Positions 1 through 9,819 of a stretch of DNA of 64,000 nt are shown here, piece by piece; positions within the stretch are counted from its first letter, which is position 1, and each line of letters starts with the position of its first letter. This DNA comes from JAMQPK01 sp963782595 (lineage in GTDB: Bacteria; Acidobacteriota; Vicinamibacteria; Vicinamibacterales; JAMQPK01). The translations under genes and the position numbers were made by a program. Where the stretch lies: positions 1,302,001-1,366,000 of the forward strand of contig CAWAKJ010000002.1 of NCBI GenBank assembly GCA_963782595.1, read 5' to 3'. Under the pieces are notes generated by a model that saw nothing but the letters and a program-made list of their open reading frames with translations, was not told where the DNA came from and did not search any database.

Positions 1-36
1 TCGGGCATTTTTTCTCCTTGCCCTGGGCCACCCCCG

Positions 37-69
37 TTGATACCGGGGCGAGTCGAAGGGCTATATAAT
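37..69 (+). promoter_or_regulatory. Putative ndk promoter with near-leaderless start
   Basis: A perfect TATAAT lies at 64-69 and a TTGATA at 37-42, with a long 21-bp spacer. The ndk ATG at 81 follows the -10 hexamer by 11 nt with no Shine-Dalgarno between, so the transcript would have a leader of only a few nucleotides. Confidence 0.6.
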
Positions 70-80
70 TTACGGATTCT

Positions 81-497
81 ATGGAGCGAACATTCGCCAT
101 CATCAAGCCGGACGCGACGTCGCGACAGTACACAGGCAAGATTCTTCAGCGCATCGAGGAGGCTGGATTCAGAATCCGTGCCATGAAGACGCTGAGGCTG
201 ACGCAGAAGGAAGCTGAAGGCTTCTACGCGGTTCACCGGGAGCGCCCCTTCTTCAAGGGGTTGACCGAGTTCATGGCCTCCGGCCCGATTGTCGCGATGG
301 TGCTCGAAGCCCCGGATGCGATCAAGAAATGGCGCACGCTGATGGGCGCCACGGACCCGGCGAAAGCCGACCCTGGCACCATCCGCAAGGAGTTCGCGAG
401 CTCGATCGGGGAGAACGCCACGCATGGCTCGGACGCGCCCGAAACGGCGGCCTTCGAGATCGGGTATTTCTTTGCTGGCATGGAGCTGGTGGACTAG
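81..497 (+). CDS. ndk: Nucleoside diphosphate kinase
   Basis: Transfers the gamma-phosphate from ATP to NDPs through a phosphohistidine to balance NTP/dNTP pools in the cytoplasm. The 138-aa length is normal for the family. It opens with ERTFAIIKPDA, the typical first strand, and carries the catalytic His in NATHGSD near residue 117. The ATG is chosen because it lies just after a TATAAT box and matches the family N-terminus. It lies upstream of dcd, another nucleotide-pool gene, with one small membrane-protein gene between. Confidence 0.97.
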   Translation: MERTFAIIKPDATSRQYTGKILQRIEEAGFRIRAMKTLRLTQKEAEGFYAVHRERPFFKGLTEFMASGPIVAMVLEAPDAIKKWRTLMGATDPAKADPGTIRKEFASSIGENATHGSDAPETAAFEIGYFFAGMELVD

Positions 498-527
498 CGC
501 GGGGCTTGCCCGCCGAAGCGATGGGAG

Positions 528-734
528 TTGAGCGCGAAGGTGGGAAGACTTCTGGTCTTTGCCGGCGCTGCCCTGATGGTGCTGGGCCTGCTCGTCTTGG
601 CCGGATTTCCGCTGTTCCGGCTGCCGGGAGATTTCGTCGTGCGGCGCGGGCCGGTCACGTTCTACTTTCCGTTGGTGACGTCGATCCTTTTGAGTATTCT
701 GCTGACGCTCGTCATGATGTTCTTCCGCAGATAG
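528..734 (+). CDS. DUF2905 family small membrane protein
   Basis: 68 aa with two hydrophobic segments (about residues 8-25 and 46-65) joined by a short loop carrying FRLPGDFVVRRG and FYFPL. That is the pattern I recognise for DUF2905, a widespread small membrane protein family of unknown function. The start is TTG at 528; a GTG at 540 is a possible alternative. It follows ndk by 30 bp and is probably cotranscribed. The stop codon overlaps a REP-like palindrome. Confidence 0.8.
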   Translation: MSAKVGRLLVFAGAALMVLGLLVLAGFPLFRLPGDFVVRRGPVTFYFPLVTSILLSILLTLVMMFFRR

Positions 735-760
735 TCCGGCTGAAGCAAGCCGGACACTAC
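734..760. repeat. REP-like palindrome ending in CTAC
   Basis: GTCCGGCT and AGCCGGAC flank a short loop and are followed by acCTAC, the inverted form of the GTAG foot typical of REP sequences. A related palindrome built on GTCCGGCT/AGCCGGAC lies at 43104-43121. It sits between the DUF2905 stop and dcd. Confidence 0.6.
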
Positions 761-787
761 GTTCAGAATCAGCGCCCCGGATCAAAC

Positions 788-1342
788 ATGACAATCAAAT
801 CCGACAGATGGATCAAGCGAATGGCTCGTGAACACAAGATGATCGAGCCGTTTGTCGAGAGTCAGGTCCGCGGCAGTGCGATTTCGTACGGCGTGTCGTC
901 CTACGGCTACGACATTCGCGTCGCCGACGAGTTCAAGATCTTCACCAACATCAACAACACAGTCATCGATCCGAAAAACTTCGACCCGCGCTCGTTTGTC
1001 GACGTCAAGACCGATGTCTGCATCGTGCCGCCGAATTCGTTCGCGCTGGCGCGCACCATCGAATATTTCCGCATCCCTCGCGACGTCCTGACGATTTGTC
1101 TCGGCAAATCGACGTACGCGCGCTGCGGCATCATCGTCAACGTCACCCCCTTCGAGCCCGAATGGGAGGGGACCGTGACGCTCGAAATCTCGAACACGAC
1201 GCCGCTGCCGGCGAAAATCTACGCAAACGAAGGAATCGCGCAAGTCCTGTTCTTCCAGAGCGATGAGCCCTGCGAGCTGTCGTACAAGGACAAAAAAGGC
1301 AAGTATCAGGCGCAGACCGGGGTGACGCTCCCCAAGATTTGA
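788..1342 (+). CDS. dcd: dCTP deaminase
   Basis: Deaminates dCTP to dUTP to feed thymidylate synthesis. 184 aa, the family's usual size. Family signatures include SAISYGVSSYGYDIRVADEF, LGKSTYARCGI and the NVTPFEPEWEG segment with the catalytic Glu. The C-terminal TGVTLPKI is the nucleotide-closing tail. The ATG at 788 matches the family start, although the same frame stays open upstream as a shadow across the end of ndk. Confidence 0.96.
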   Translation: MTIKSDRWIKRMAREHKMIEPFVESQVRGSAISYGVSSYGYDIRVADEFKIFTNINNTVIDPKNFDPRSFVDVKTDVCIVPPNSFALARTIEYFRIPRDVLTICLGKSTYARCGIIVNVTPFEPEWEGTVTLEISNTTPLPAKIYANEGIAQVLFFQSDEPCELSYKDKKGKYQAQTGVTLPKI

Positions 1343-1410
1343 CGTACTTCGTACATACGTATATAAATTGGCGCATTAATTCGAAAAACCCAGGGCCCGT
1401 TTCGCGCTAA

Positions 1411-2307
1411 ATGGACAAATTAGTCGAGCGAGAGGCGGTCGCTCGCAGCCCGGTGGCTGCGGCGCCCGCTATCGCTGTTCAGTTCTTCCTTATTCCGCTG
1501 CTCGTCGTCGGTGCTACGGTGCTTCTTTATTTCGGTTTTCGCAGCCTGCTCAGCGAGGATCGATCGGCCGAGGAGTACCTCACCGACATACGGTCGGGCG
1601 GAAGCAACCGGCGGTGGCCGGCCGCGTACGAATTGTCGCGGCTGATGGCCGACCCCGAGTTCGCGAAGAGAGAAGAAGCGATACTCGCCCCGGAACTGAC
1701 GAAGGCGTTCGCGGAATCTAAAAACGACGACCCGAGAGTGCGGCAGTATCTCGCGCTGACGCTGGGCCGGCTGACCCCGCCGATTCCCGCCGAGGCGCGA
1801 CAACTTCTGATAGAAGCGCTCAACGACCAGGACAGTCAAACGCGCATCAGCGCCATTTGGGCGCTGGGATCTATCGCCGATGCGACGGTAGCGGCCGACA
1901 TCGAGCGGCAATATCTGTCCGAGGATGCCGGTGTTCGGAAGATGACGGTGTACGCGCTGGGATCCATGCCGGTCGAGTCCGGCAACGAAACGCTGATCAA
2001 GGCCTTGGAAGATGCGCAGCCTGACGTGCAGTGGAACGCGGCCATTGCGCTGGCCCGGCACGGACGGCACGAGAGTGTTCCGGTGCTTCGGCGCATGCTC
2101 GACCGCGCGTACGTCGAACGGAACGTCACCAGGCAGCCTCAGGCGCGCGAAGACGTGGATCCGGTTGGCGAAGTGATGATTAGCGGGCTGCGTGCCATCG
2201 CGGCCCTGAAGGAAACGACTTTGTCGGAGCAGGTGAGGGCACTGAGCACTGACGACCATGACCTCAAGGTGAGGCAGGCAGCGATCGAAACACTGAAGAA
2301 TCTGTAG
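1411..2307 (+). CDS. Membrane-anchored HEAT-repeat protein next to the quinol-oxidase operon
   Basis: 298 aa. One N-terminal transmembrane segment (about residues 20-45, AVQFFLIPLLVVGATVLLYF) is followed by roughly five HEAT/PBS-like helical repeats, with motifs such as DPRVRQYLALTLGRL, ISAIWALGSIAD and RKMTVYALGSM. HEAT repeats bind proteins, so a scaffold or assembly role is possible. It ends 13 bp before the Rieske gene and is probably the first gene of the bc-type operon. No catalytic motif is visible, and the complex-assembly role is inference from position only. Confidence 0.75.
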   Translation: MDKLVEREAVARSPVAAAPAIAVQFFLIPLLVVGATVLLYFGFRSLLSEDRSAEEYLTDIRSGGSNRRWPAAYELSRLMADPEFAKREEAILAPELTKAFAESKNDDPRVRQYLALTLGRLTPPIPAEARQLLIEALNDQDSQTRISAIWALGSIADATVAADIERQYLSEDAGVRKMTVYALGSMPVESGNETLIKALEDAQPDVQWNAAIALARHGRHESVPVLRRMLDRAYVERNVTRQPQAREDVDPVGEVMISGLRAIAALKETTLSEQVRALSTDDHDLKVRQAAIETLKNL

Positions 2308-2320
2308 ACGGTGAACGTTT

Positions 2321-3073
2321 ATGGCTGACGAGACCAAGATCCCCACCTCCGCCCCTGGCGGGGCTACGGCGGACAAGACGGCGGACAAACCGGCGGACAC
2401 GACGGCAGGCAAGCCTGCCGCAGCTGCTGCACCTGTCGCACCTATTGCACCTGCCGCACCTGTTGCACCCAAACCAGCAGTAGCGGCTCCACCGGCCGTC
2501 AACCTCGCGGGAAAGACGACGACGGCGGCTGCCACAGCGGCCAAAGTGAGCTCCCGCGATCCGGACGACAGCTCGCCGCTGGTGACGCGACGTATTTGGC
2601 TCGGTATGGCCTGGGGAGCGTTTTCGGCCGCGTCGGCCGCAGCGCTCGCGGCCACCGGCCGGTTCATGTTCCCGAACGTGCTGAACGAGCCTCCACAGCA
2701 GTTCAAGGTGGGGCTGCCCTCGGATTTCGGGGTGGGCGTGGATGAGCGCTTCAAGGAATCGAACGGGGTCTGGATTGTCCGCACCAACGACGACATCGTC
2801 CAGCGCGCCAGCGGTTTTTATGTTCTCAACACGACGTGCACCCACCTGGGATGCACGCCGAACTTCCTCGCGGCCGAATCGAAGTTCAAGTGCCCCTGCC
2901 ACGGCAGCGGGTTCCGGCCGACGGGCATCAATTTCGAGGGTCCCGCGCCCCGTCCGCTCGAGCGGAACCGCATTGTGCTGGCCGAAGACGGCCAGATCCT
3001 GATCGACAAGAGCCGGAAGTTCCAGTACGAGCTGGGCCAATGGATTGATCCGGAAGCGTTCCTGAGAATCTGA
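2321..3073 (+). CDS. Rieske iron-sulfur protein of a cytochrome bc-type complex
   Basis: 250 aa. Residues 1-85 are an unusual Ala/Pro/Thr-rich cytoplasmic tail, then a transmembrane helix (about 88-115), then the Rieske domain. The [2Fe-2S] ligands are in CTHLGC and CPCHGSGF, so the cluster should be a genuine two-His, two-Cys site. It takes one electron from quinol at the Qo site and passes it to the c-type cytochrome. First electron-transfer gene of the operon. Part of the N-terminal tail is encoded by a 9-bp tandem repeat (2429-2470) also seen downstream of cytochrome b. Confidence 0.95.
   Translation: MADETKIPTSAPGGATADKTADKPADTTAGKPAAAAAPVAPIAPAAPVAPKPAVAAPPAVNLAGKTTTAAATAAKVSSRDPDDSSPLVTRRIWLGMAWGAFSAASAAALAATGRFMFPNVLNEPPQQFKVGLPSDFGVGVDERFKESNGVWIVRTNDDIVQRASGFYVLNTTCTHLGCTPNFLAAESKFKCPCHGSGFRPTGINFEGPAPRPLERNRIVLAEDGQILIDKSRKFQYELGQWIDPEAFLRI
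2429..2470 (+). repeat. 9-bp tandem repeat inside Rieske coding sequence
   Basis: Units gcacctgtc, gcacctatt, gcacctgcc, gcacctgtt and a partial unit encode APV/API/APA/APV. The reverse complement of these units matches the gtgcaatag-type units at 3901-3953. Confidence 0.85.
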
Positions 3074-3081
3074 AAACGCAT

Positions 3082-3900
<819 letters not shown>

Positions 3901-3953
3901 GTGCGGTGGGTGCAATAGGTGCGGTAGGTGCAATGGGTGCGTCAGGTGCGTAG
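3901..3953 (+). repeat. Degenerate 9-bp tandem repeat array (GTGC-N5)
   Basis: Begins directly at the end of the cytochrome b gene: gtgcggtgg, gtgcaatag, gtgcggtag, gtgcaatgg, gtgcgtcag, gtgcgtag. Same unit family as the coding repeat in the Rieske gene about 1.4 kb upstream, but in the opposite orientation. Confidence 0.85.
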
Positions 3954-3966
3954 AGGCTGAGCGACT

Positions 3967-5043
3967 ATGGATTTCATTAAGGGCTTCTTCAACTGGATAG
4001 CCGACCCGCGACTGTACTTTGGCCTCATGGTGCTGTCGCTCGTCTTAGTGGTGTGGAAACGAGAAGTCTTCGCCTCGAAGGCGACGGGGTACGGGCTGCT
4101 CGCCTTTTTTACGTTGTTCTTTTTCCTCGGCGGGCTGGATCCGAATTTCCAGCTCATCATCACGAAGCCCGACAACGTGCCCATCGTCGGCCTGATCTTC
4201 CTGCTGGTGTTTTTCACCTGGTATTCGATGCGCGAAGCCGTGTTGAACGATCGGCGTATCGCGAAGGGTGAAGGACCTATCGAGAAGGCCGAATCGGATC
4301 GCGTCTGGGTGTGGCCGGATCTCGTCTATACCGAGCTGATCTCGCTCATCTTGTGCTCGGTTGTGCTGATTGTCTGGTCGATTCTCTTGAAGGCGCCGCT
4401 CGAGCAACCGGCCAACCGCGCCGTCACGCCGAACCCGTCGAAAGCGCCGTGGTATTTCCTGGGTCTTCAGGAGATGCTCGTGTACTTCGACCCGTGGCTG
4501 GCGGGCGTCGTGCTGCCGAGCCTGATCATCGTGGGGCTCATCGCCATTCCATACATCGACAAGAACCCGAAGGGGAACGGTTACTTCACCTTCTCCGAGC
4601 GCAAGGTCGAAATCACCTTGTTCCTCTTTGGCTTCGTCGTCCTGTGGTCGTCGCTTATCGTGCTGGGCACGTTCCTGCGCGGGCCGAACTGGAACTTCTT
4701 CGGGCCATTCGAATACTGGGACACCCACAAGCTCGAAGCGCTGACCAATATGAACCTGTCGGAGTATTTCTGGGTGAGCATGCTGAATGGAGGGCTGCCG
4801 ACGAACTATGTCGTTCGGGAGGCGCCAGGAATTCTGCTCTCGCTCATCTATGTACTCGTCTTACCCGTAGTGTTGGCGCGCACGGTGTTCAAGTCCTATG
4901 TGGGCAAGCTCGGCGCCCCGCGCTTCTACGTTACCGTATTCCTGTTCCTGATGATGATGTCGCTGCCGGTCAAGATGCTGCTTCGGTGGATCTTCAACCT
5001 GAAGTACATCGTGGCGATTCCCGAGATCTTCTTCAATATCTGA
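3967..5043 (+). CDS. Cytochrome b C-terminal half (subunit IV-like, extended)
   Basis: 358 aa, much longer than plant-type subunit IV (about 160 aa). It has two N-terminal hydrophobic helices, then the cd-loop region and further helices to the C-terminus. The Qo-site PEWY motif is replaced by APWYFLGLQEML. From what is known of the family, non-PEWY variants go with low-potential (menaquinol) complexes, so a menaquinol substrate is my inference. It lies between the b N-half and the multiheme cytochrome, 7 bp from the latter. Confidence 0.9.
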   Translation: MDFIKGFFNWIADPRLYFGLMVLSLVLVVWKREVFASKATGYGLLAFFTLFFFLGGLDPNFQLIITKPDNVPIVGLIFLLVFFTWYSMREAVLNDRRIAKGEGPIEKAESDRVWVWPDLVYTELISLILCSVVLIVWSILLKAPLEQPANRAVTPNPSKAPWYFLGLQEMLVYFDPWLAGVVLPSLIIVGLIAIPYIDKNPKGNGYFTFSERKVEITLFLFGFVVLWSSLIVLGTFLRGPNWNFFGPFEYWDTHKLEALTNMNLSEYFWVSMLNGGLPTNYVVREAPGILLSLIYVLVLPVVLARTVFKSYVGKLGAPRFYVTVFLFLMMMSLPVKMLLRWIFNLKYIVAIPEIFFNI

Positions 5044-5049
5044 GACGCT

Positions 5050-7899
5050 ATGGCTGAAAAAAAGGCTGTCGGACACGCCTACAACGTCGACTTTCTCAAC
5101 GTCGTTTTTGCGGCGTCCAGCATCTTCCTGTTTCTTTCGACCATCTGGATGGTCTGGGACGACTTCGACCGCGAGTGGAAGAATACGCAGCGCCAGTTCA
5201 CCCAACTGGAGCTCGAAGTCACGCGGGCGCAGCTCGCTCAGACCCAAAGCGGTATCGACAAGGCGAAGATGACCGGGTTGCAGCAGCAACTGGGCGCGGC
5301 TGAGAAGGCGATGGAGGGCAGTCGTCAGCAAATCGACGAGCTCAACGACCAGCTCTCGGAGATCGACGCCCGGCTGTATCGTGTCAATCAGGAGGCTCAG
5401 TTCGCCAAAGCCACCTACGACGTCGATCGATACGCGTTCGAGGCAGCACGCAAAGCGAACCCGGACGGCGTCGGCGAACAGCAGAAAGGGGTAGAAGCCC
5501 AGGCAGAGCGTCTGCGCGAGCTGAACCTCGAGGTCGAGAGGGTTACCGCCGAGCGCGCCGCGAAACAGGCCGAAATCGGGAAGTACACATCCGAGGTCGG
5601 CCGTCTCCAGAAGGAGCGGGATCAGATCAACTTCGAGAGCACGCGCCTGCAGCGGGTCATCGGGACGATCGAGCCGAGCTTCGTGAAGGATTACTTCCGG
5701 AACGCCCCGTTGCTCGATTTCATGGCGCCGACGCTGACCGTTCGGCAGATCGTCACGCCCAACGTCGTCGACGACGTGAACTTCGCGCGCGTGGCGAAGA
5801 TGGACCGGTGCACGACCTGTCACCTTGCCATCGATCGCCGCGGATACGAAAAATACCCGCAGCCGTTCCGGACCCACCCGAATTTATCTGCGTATGTGGG
5901 CAGCGATTCGCCGCACCCGATGTCGACCACCGGTTGCACGGTCTGCCACCAGGGACTTGGCGGGTCGACGAGCTTCAACGACGCGTCGCACTATCCGGGC
6001 AATCCGAAGCAGCGTCAGGAATGGGAAGAGAAGTACCACTGGCACGAGCCGCACATGTGGGACTACCCGATGCTGCCCACAAACATGACCGAGTCGTCTT
6101 GTGTGCAGTGTCACCGGCAGGAGATTTACGTTCCGAATGCGCCCAAGCTGGCCGTGGCCTATGCGACGTTCGAGCGCGCCGGCTGCTATGCGTGCCACAA
6201 GACGAGAGGCTTCGAGAACCTGCGCAAACCCGGTCCGATCCTGACGAAGATCAGCGGCAAATTGACGCCGGATTGGGTGAAGAACTGGGTGCGCGACCCG
6301 ATGGCCATCAAGAACGTCACCTGGATGCCGCAGGTCTGGTACAACTCGAACAGCAATGCGCCGGCGGATCACCCGCGCAACGAAGCGGAAATCAACGCGG
6401 CGGTCGCGTATCTCTTCGCCAACAGCGAGAGCTATACCCCAGCGGTCGCAAATCCGCCGAGGGGCGATGCAAAAGCGGGCGAGCAGATCGTGCGCTCGGT
6501 CGGATGCCTGGGCTGCCACATCATCGACGAGAACGATCGCGCGGCCGTCGGCCCGCGCCGCACGTTCGGGCAGCCGTTGAAGAGCGTCGGCAGCAAGACA
6601 ACCTACGCCTGGCTCTACAACTGGGTGCGCGACCCGAAGCATTACAACGCGGGCACCTATATGCCCGATCTGCGTCTCACCGACCCGCAGGTGGCTGACG
6701 TCGCGACGTACCTTTCCGGCCTCACGGGCCCGGCAGGGAGAGCGGCTCCGGTTACGCCAACCCAGGCACAGGTGGATGCGGTGCTGCTCGACTACCTGCG
6801 CAATCTGATGCCGTTGACCGAGGCGCAGGGGCGCCTTGCGAAGATGGACGCGAATGCCAAGCAGCTCGACCTGGGCCAGCGTGTGATCGCGCGTTACGGC
6901 TGCTTCAGCTGCCACGACATCAAAGGCTTCGAGACGACGCAGCCGATTGGCGTCGATCTGTCGGAGGAAGGCAGCAAACTCGTCACGCGACTCGACTTCG
7001 CGTTCGTCGACCTCGAGCACACCAAGCTCGAATGGTTCCACCAGAAGCTGGAGGATCCGCGCTCGTTCGATCAAGGGCGCGTTCTCGAGCCGCTCGAGAA
7101 GCTGCGCATGCCGAATTTCCACTTCAACGAGGTGGAGAACGAGCGCCTGAAGACGGCGATCATGAGCTTCCAGCGCGATGTGCAGCCCGCATCGGCGCTT
7201 CCGGCCCGGACCGCCAAACGCGATTACACGGTGCGCGGCCGCGCTCTCGTACGTCGCCAGAATTGCGTCGGTTGCCACGAGATCGAAGGTGATGGCGGCG
7301 ACTATCGAACGGTCGTGAGCGATCCAACACTGGCGCCACCCATGCTGACACCCGAAGGGGCGAAGGTGCAGCCGGACTGGCTATATGCGTTCCTGCAGGG
7401 GCCGATTACCATCAGGCCCTGGCTGAACGTGCGGATGCCCACGTTCGGTCTGGACGATGGCCGGTGGAACGCCATCATCGATTACTTCGAGGCCACGGGG
7501 AATTCCATCGGCTCGTTCCGGACCTACAACCATGCCGAGCTGACGACCATGGCTCAGCCCGGCCGCGCCTTGTTCGATGTGCTCCGGTGCCAGCAGTGCC
7601 ATGTGCTCGGCAGCATCCCGGCCGATCAGCCCCTCTCGAACCTCGCGCCCGACCTGCGGATGACGCACGAGCGGCTGAAACCCGAGTGGATTCTCGACTG
7701 GCTCCGAAATCCGGGCCGTATCCAGCCCGGCACACGCATGCCGCAGTTCTGGCCGACGCCGCCGTATCCGAAATCCGCGTACCCCCAGATGGACGGCGAC
7801 GCGGAGACGCAGATACGGGCTATTCGAGACCACCTGATGACGCTACGCGGCGGGCCCTCACCGCGGCGGCCCGCTGGAGCCGCGCAGAGTACGAATTAG
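5050..7899 (+). CDS. Large membrane-anchored octaheme cytochrome c of the bc-type complex
   Basis: 949 aa. A transmembrane helix at about residues 18-37 is followed by a long coiled coil (about 45-205, Gln/Glu/Arg rich). Eight CxxCH heme c motifs follow: CTTCH, CTVCH, CVQCH, CYACH, CLGCH, CFSCH, CVGCH and CQQCH (about residues 254, 297, 351, 379, 487, 618, 739, 848). No separate cytochrome c1 or f gene is present, so this protein probably accepts electrons from the Rieske centre and may wire them onward. The C-terminal half looks like repeated monoheme cytochrome c modules, each with a LRxPxxxxPGTxMP-like segment. Confidence 0.9.
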   Translation: MAEKKAVGHAYNVDFLNVVFAASSIFLFLSTIWMVWDDFDREWKNTQRQFTQLELEVTRAQLAQTQSGIDKAKMTGLQQQLGAAEKAMEGSRQQIDELNDQLSEIDARLYRVNQEAQFAKATYDVDRYAFEAARKANPDGVGEQQKGVEAQAERLRELNLEVERVTAERAAKQAEIGKYTSEVGRLQKERDQINFESTRLQRVIGTIEPSFVKDYFRNAPLLDFMAPTLTVRQIVTPNVVDDVNFARVAKMDRCTTCHLAIDRRGYEKYPQPFRTHPNLSAYVGSDSPHPMSTTGCTVCHQGLGGSTSFNDASHYPGNPKQRQEWEEKYHWHEPHMWDYPMLPTNMTESSCVQCHRQEIYVPNAPKLAVAYATFERAGCYACHKTRGFENLRKPGPILTKISGKLTPDWVKNWVRDPMAIKNVTWMPQVWYNSNSNAPADHPRNEAEINAAVAYLFANSESYTPAVANPPRGDAKAGEQIVRSVGCLGCHIIDENDRAAVGPRRTFGQPLKSVGSKTTYAWLYNWVRDPKHYNAGTYMPDLRLTDPQVADVATYLSGLTGPAGRAAPVTPTQAQVDAVLLDYLRNLMPLTEAQGRLAKMDANAKQLDLGQRVIARYGCFSCHDIKGFETTQPIGVDLSEEGSKLVTRLDFAFVDLEHTKLEWFHQKLEDPRSFDQGRVLEPLEKLRMPNFHFNEVENERLKTAIMSFQRDVQPASALPARTAKRDYTVRGRALVRRQNCVGCHEIEGDGGDYRTVVSDPTLAPPMLTPEGAKVQPDWLYAFLQGPITIRPWLNVRMPTFGLDDGRWNAIIDYFEATGNSIGSFRTYNHAELTTMAQPGRALFDVLRCQQCHVLGSIPADQPLSNLAPDLRMTHERLKPEWILDWLRNPGRIQPGTRMPQFWPTPPYPKSAYPQMDGDAETQIRAIRDHLMTLRGGPSPRRPAGAAQSTN

Positions 7900-7907
7900 G
7901 CCAGTCA

Positions 7908-7974
7908 GGGCAGATGGCTGATGGCAAATGGCAGATGACGTCTTCTGCCATCAGCCCTCTGCCATCCGCCATGA
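7908..7974. repeat. GGCARATG-type repeat array forming an inverted repeat
   Basis: Units ggcagatggctgatggcaaatggcagatg are followed on the same strand by their complement (tctgccatcagccctctgccatcc). The whole can fold into a hairpin. Related arrays are at 15268-15310, 35641-35715, 45331 and 48213. It lies between the octaheme gene and the carbonic anhydrase promoter. Confidence 0.75.
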
Positions 7975-7980
7975 CGCGCA

Positions 7981-7986
7981 TATAAT
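7981..7986 (+). promoter_or_regulatory. -10 box for leaderless gamma-carbonic anhydrase mRNA
   Basis: A perfect TATAAT ends 7 nt before the GTG at 7994, exactly where transcription should start. This decides the start codon in favour of GTG 7994 over an upstream in-frame ATG at 7928, which lies in repeat DNA. Confidence 0.7.
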
Positions 7987-7993
7987 TCCACCC

Positions 7994-8497
7994 GTGCTCC
8001 GCGCGTTCCGCTCCGTCCTTCCAAAGGTCCATCCGACCGCCTATATCGACCAGAGCGCCCAGGTAATCGGAGACGTCACGATTGGCGAAGAGAGCAGCGT
8101 CTGGATGAACGTGGTGATTCGCGGCGACGTGAATACCATTCGAATCGGTGATCGCACCAACATCCAGGACGGGACCGTCATTCACGTGATGCGCGGCACG
8201 CATCCGACCAAAATTGGCCACGAGGTGACGGTCGGGCATGCCGCGGTGTTGCACGGCTGCACGATTCATGATCGTGTGCTCATCGGGATGGGCGCGATGC
8301 TGTTGAACGGCGCAGAGATTGGCGAAGATTCGATTGTGGCGGCAGGGACGCTCGTGCCCGAAGAGAAGAAGTTTCCCGCGCGCTCGTTGCTGATGGGGCG
8401 CCCGGCGGCGATCAGGCGCGAGTTGACCGAGCAGGAAGTGGCGAGCATTCGCGATTACGCCGAGCGCTACGTCGGTTATCGCAAAGATTACATCTGA
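7994..8497 (+). CDS. Gamma-class carbonic anhydrase-like hexapeptide-repeat protein
   Basis: 167 aa left-handed beta-helix protein with successive hexapeptide repeats (VIGDVTIGEESSVWMNVVIR and following). The three zinc-ligand histidines typical of gamma-carbonic anhydrases are visible (VIHVM, VTVGHAAVLHGC), so CO2 hydration is possible. Family members (YrdA/PaaY type) are often annotated only as transferases. The start is the GTG set by the leaderless promoter. The last base of the stop overlaps the hisS ATG. Confidence 0.85.
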   Translation: MLRAFRSVLPKVHPTAYIDQSAQVIGDVTIGEESSVWMNVVIRGDVNTIRIGDRTNIQDGTVIHVMRGTHPTKIGHEVTVGHAAVLHGCTIHDRVLIGMGAMLLNGAEIGEDSIVAAGTLVPEEKKFPARSLLMGRPAAIRRELTEQEVASIRDYAERYVGYRKDYI

Positions 8498-9819
8498 TGT
8501 CGACGCAACCCGCGCGCGGCATGCGCGATTTCCTGCCGGAAGACGTGCGCCGCCGAGAATACGTGGTGGGCATCATCCGGAACGTCTACGACCGCTACGG
8601 GTTCGAGCCGCTCGAGACCCCCGCCGCCGAGAACATCGAGACGCTCATCGGCAAATACGGCGACGAAGGCAACAAGCTGATCTTCAAGATCCTCAAGCGC
8701 GGCGAGCACGAGGCCAGCGGCCAGGCCGATCTCGCGCTGCGCTACGACCTGACGGTGCCGCTGGCGCGCGTGGTCGCCGAGTACCAATCGAAGCTCCCAA
8801 GGCTCTTCAAGCGGTACCAGATTCAGCCGGTGTGGCGCGCCGACCGTCCGGCTCGCGGCCGTTTTCGCGAGTTCTACCAGTGCGACATCGACAGCGTGGG
8901 CTCGACCTCGCCGGTGGTTGAAGCTGAACAGATTGCGGCAGTGTCGGCGATCCTCACGGAGCTGGGATTCGACGACTTCATCGTCCGAATCAACCACCGC
9001 AAGTTCATCACCGCCTGGCTGAACAAGATTCCCGTCCCGGCCGATCGCCACGGGGACGTGCTGGTCACGATTGACAAGGTCGACAAGGTCGGTAAGGAAG
9101 GCGTGGCAAAGGAACTGACGGAGAAGGGCTACAGCCAGGCGCAGATCGATGGCATTACTCGTTGGATTGGCGGCAGTCATTCGCCGGAATGGCTCGACTC
9201 GATCGCCGGGGAGTTTGACGGCCAGGGCGACACCGGGCTTGAAAACCTACGCCAGATTCTTCAACTGGCGGCACCCACGACGGCGGCTGACAAACTCCGC
9301 ATCGATCCAGCATTGGCGAGAGGACTCGGGTACTACACCGGCACGATCATGGAAATCAACGTGAAGGATCTCCCTGGGAGCATCGCGGGCGGCGGGCGCT
9401 ACGACAACCTGATCGGCATGTTTTCAGGCACCGACGTGCCCGCGTGCGGCTTTTCGCTCGGCCTCGAGCGAATCCTCGTCGTGATGCAGGAACGTGCGAT
9501 GTTTCCGCCGCACGTGGAGCAATCATCGGTGGATGTCGTCGTGGCGGCGATGGATGAGAGCGCGCAGATGGCCGCCATGGAGACGGCCACCGAACTGCGG
9601 AAGGATGAGCGGTTACGCGTGGACATCTATCCGGAAGCCACAAGGAAAATGGACCGGATCTTCAAACATGTCGACCAGCGGAGAGCCAGGTTCATTGCTG
9701 TTCTCGGCAGCGACGAGGTCGCCGCGGGCACCGTAACCGTGCGCAATGTAGCGGCGAAAACGAAACAAACGATGCCTAAAGCAGAAGTGGCGTCCTTCAT
9801 TGCGCGGACTGATGACTGA
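8497..9819 (+). CDS. hisS: Histidyl-tRNA synthetase
   Basis: 440 aa, normal length. Class II motifs are present: QPVWRADRPARGRFREFYQC (motif 2), LGYYTGTIMEI and GGGRYDNLIGMF, the histidine-binding segments. The C-terminal anticodon-binding domain spans about 335-430. The ATG overlaps the previous stop (TGATG), which suggests translational coupling. The 3' end overlaps aspS by 8 bp. Confidence 0.96.
   Translation: MSTQPARGMRDFLPEDVRRREYVVGIIRNVYDRYGFEPLETPAAENIETLIGKYGDEGNKLIFKILKRGEHEASGQADLALRYDLTVPLARVVAEYQSKLPRLFKRYQIQPVWRADRPARGRFREFYQCDIDSVGSTSPVVEAEQIAAVSAILTELGFDDFIVRINHRKFITAWLNKIPVPADRHGDVLVTIDKVDKVGKEGVAKELTEKGYSQAQIDGITRWIGGSHSPEWLDSIAGEFDGQGDTGLENLRQILQLAAPTTAADKLRIDPALARGLGYYTGTIMEINVKDLPGSIAGGGRYDNLIGMFSGTDVPACGFSLGLERILVVMQERAMFPPHVEQSSVDVVVAAMDESAQMAAMETATELRKDERLRVDIYPEATRKMDRIFKHVDQRRARFIAVLGSDEVAAGTVTVRNVAAKTKQTMPKAEVASFIARTDD

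Noticed and set aside
1420..2796. 458-aa open frame on the minus strand
   Set aside because: It lies antisense to the HEAT and Rieske genes, has low-complexity Ala/Gly/Arg content and no family resemblance: a high-GC shadow.
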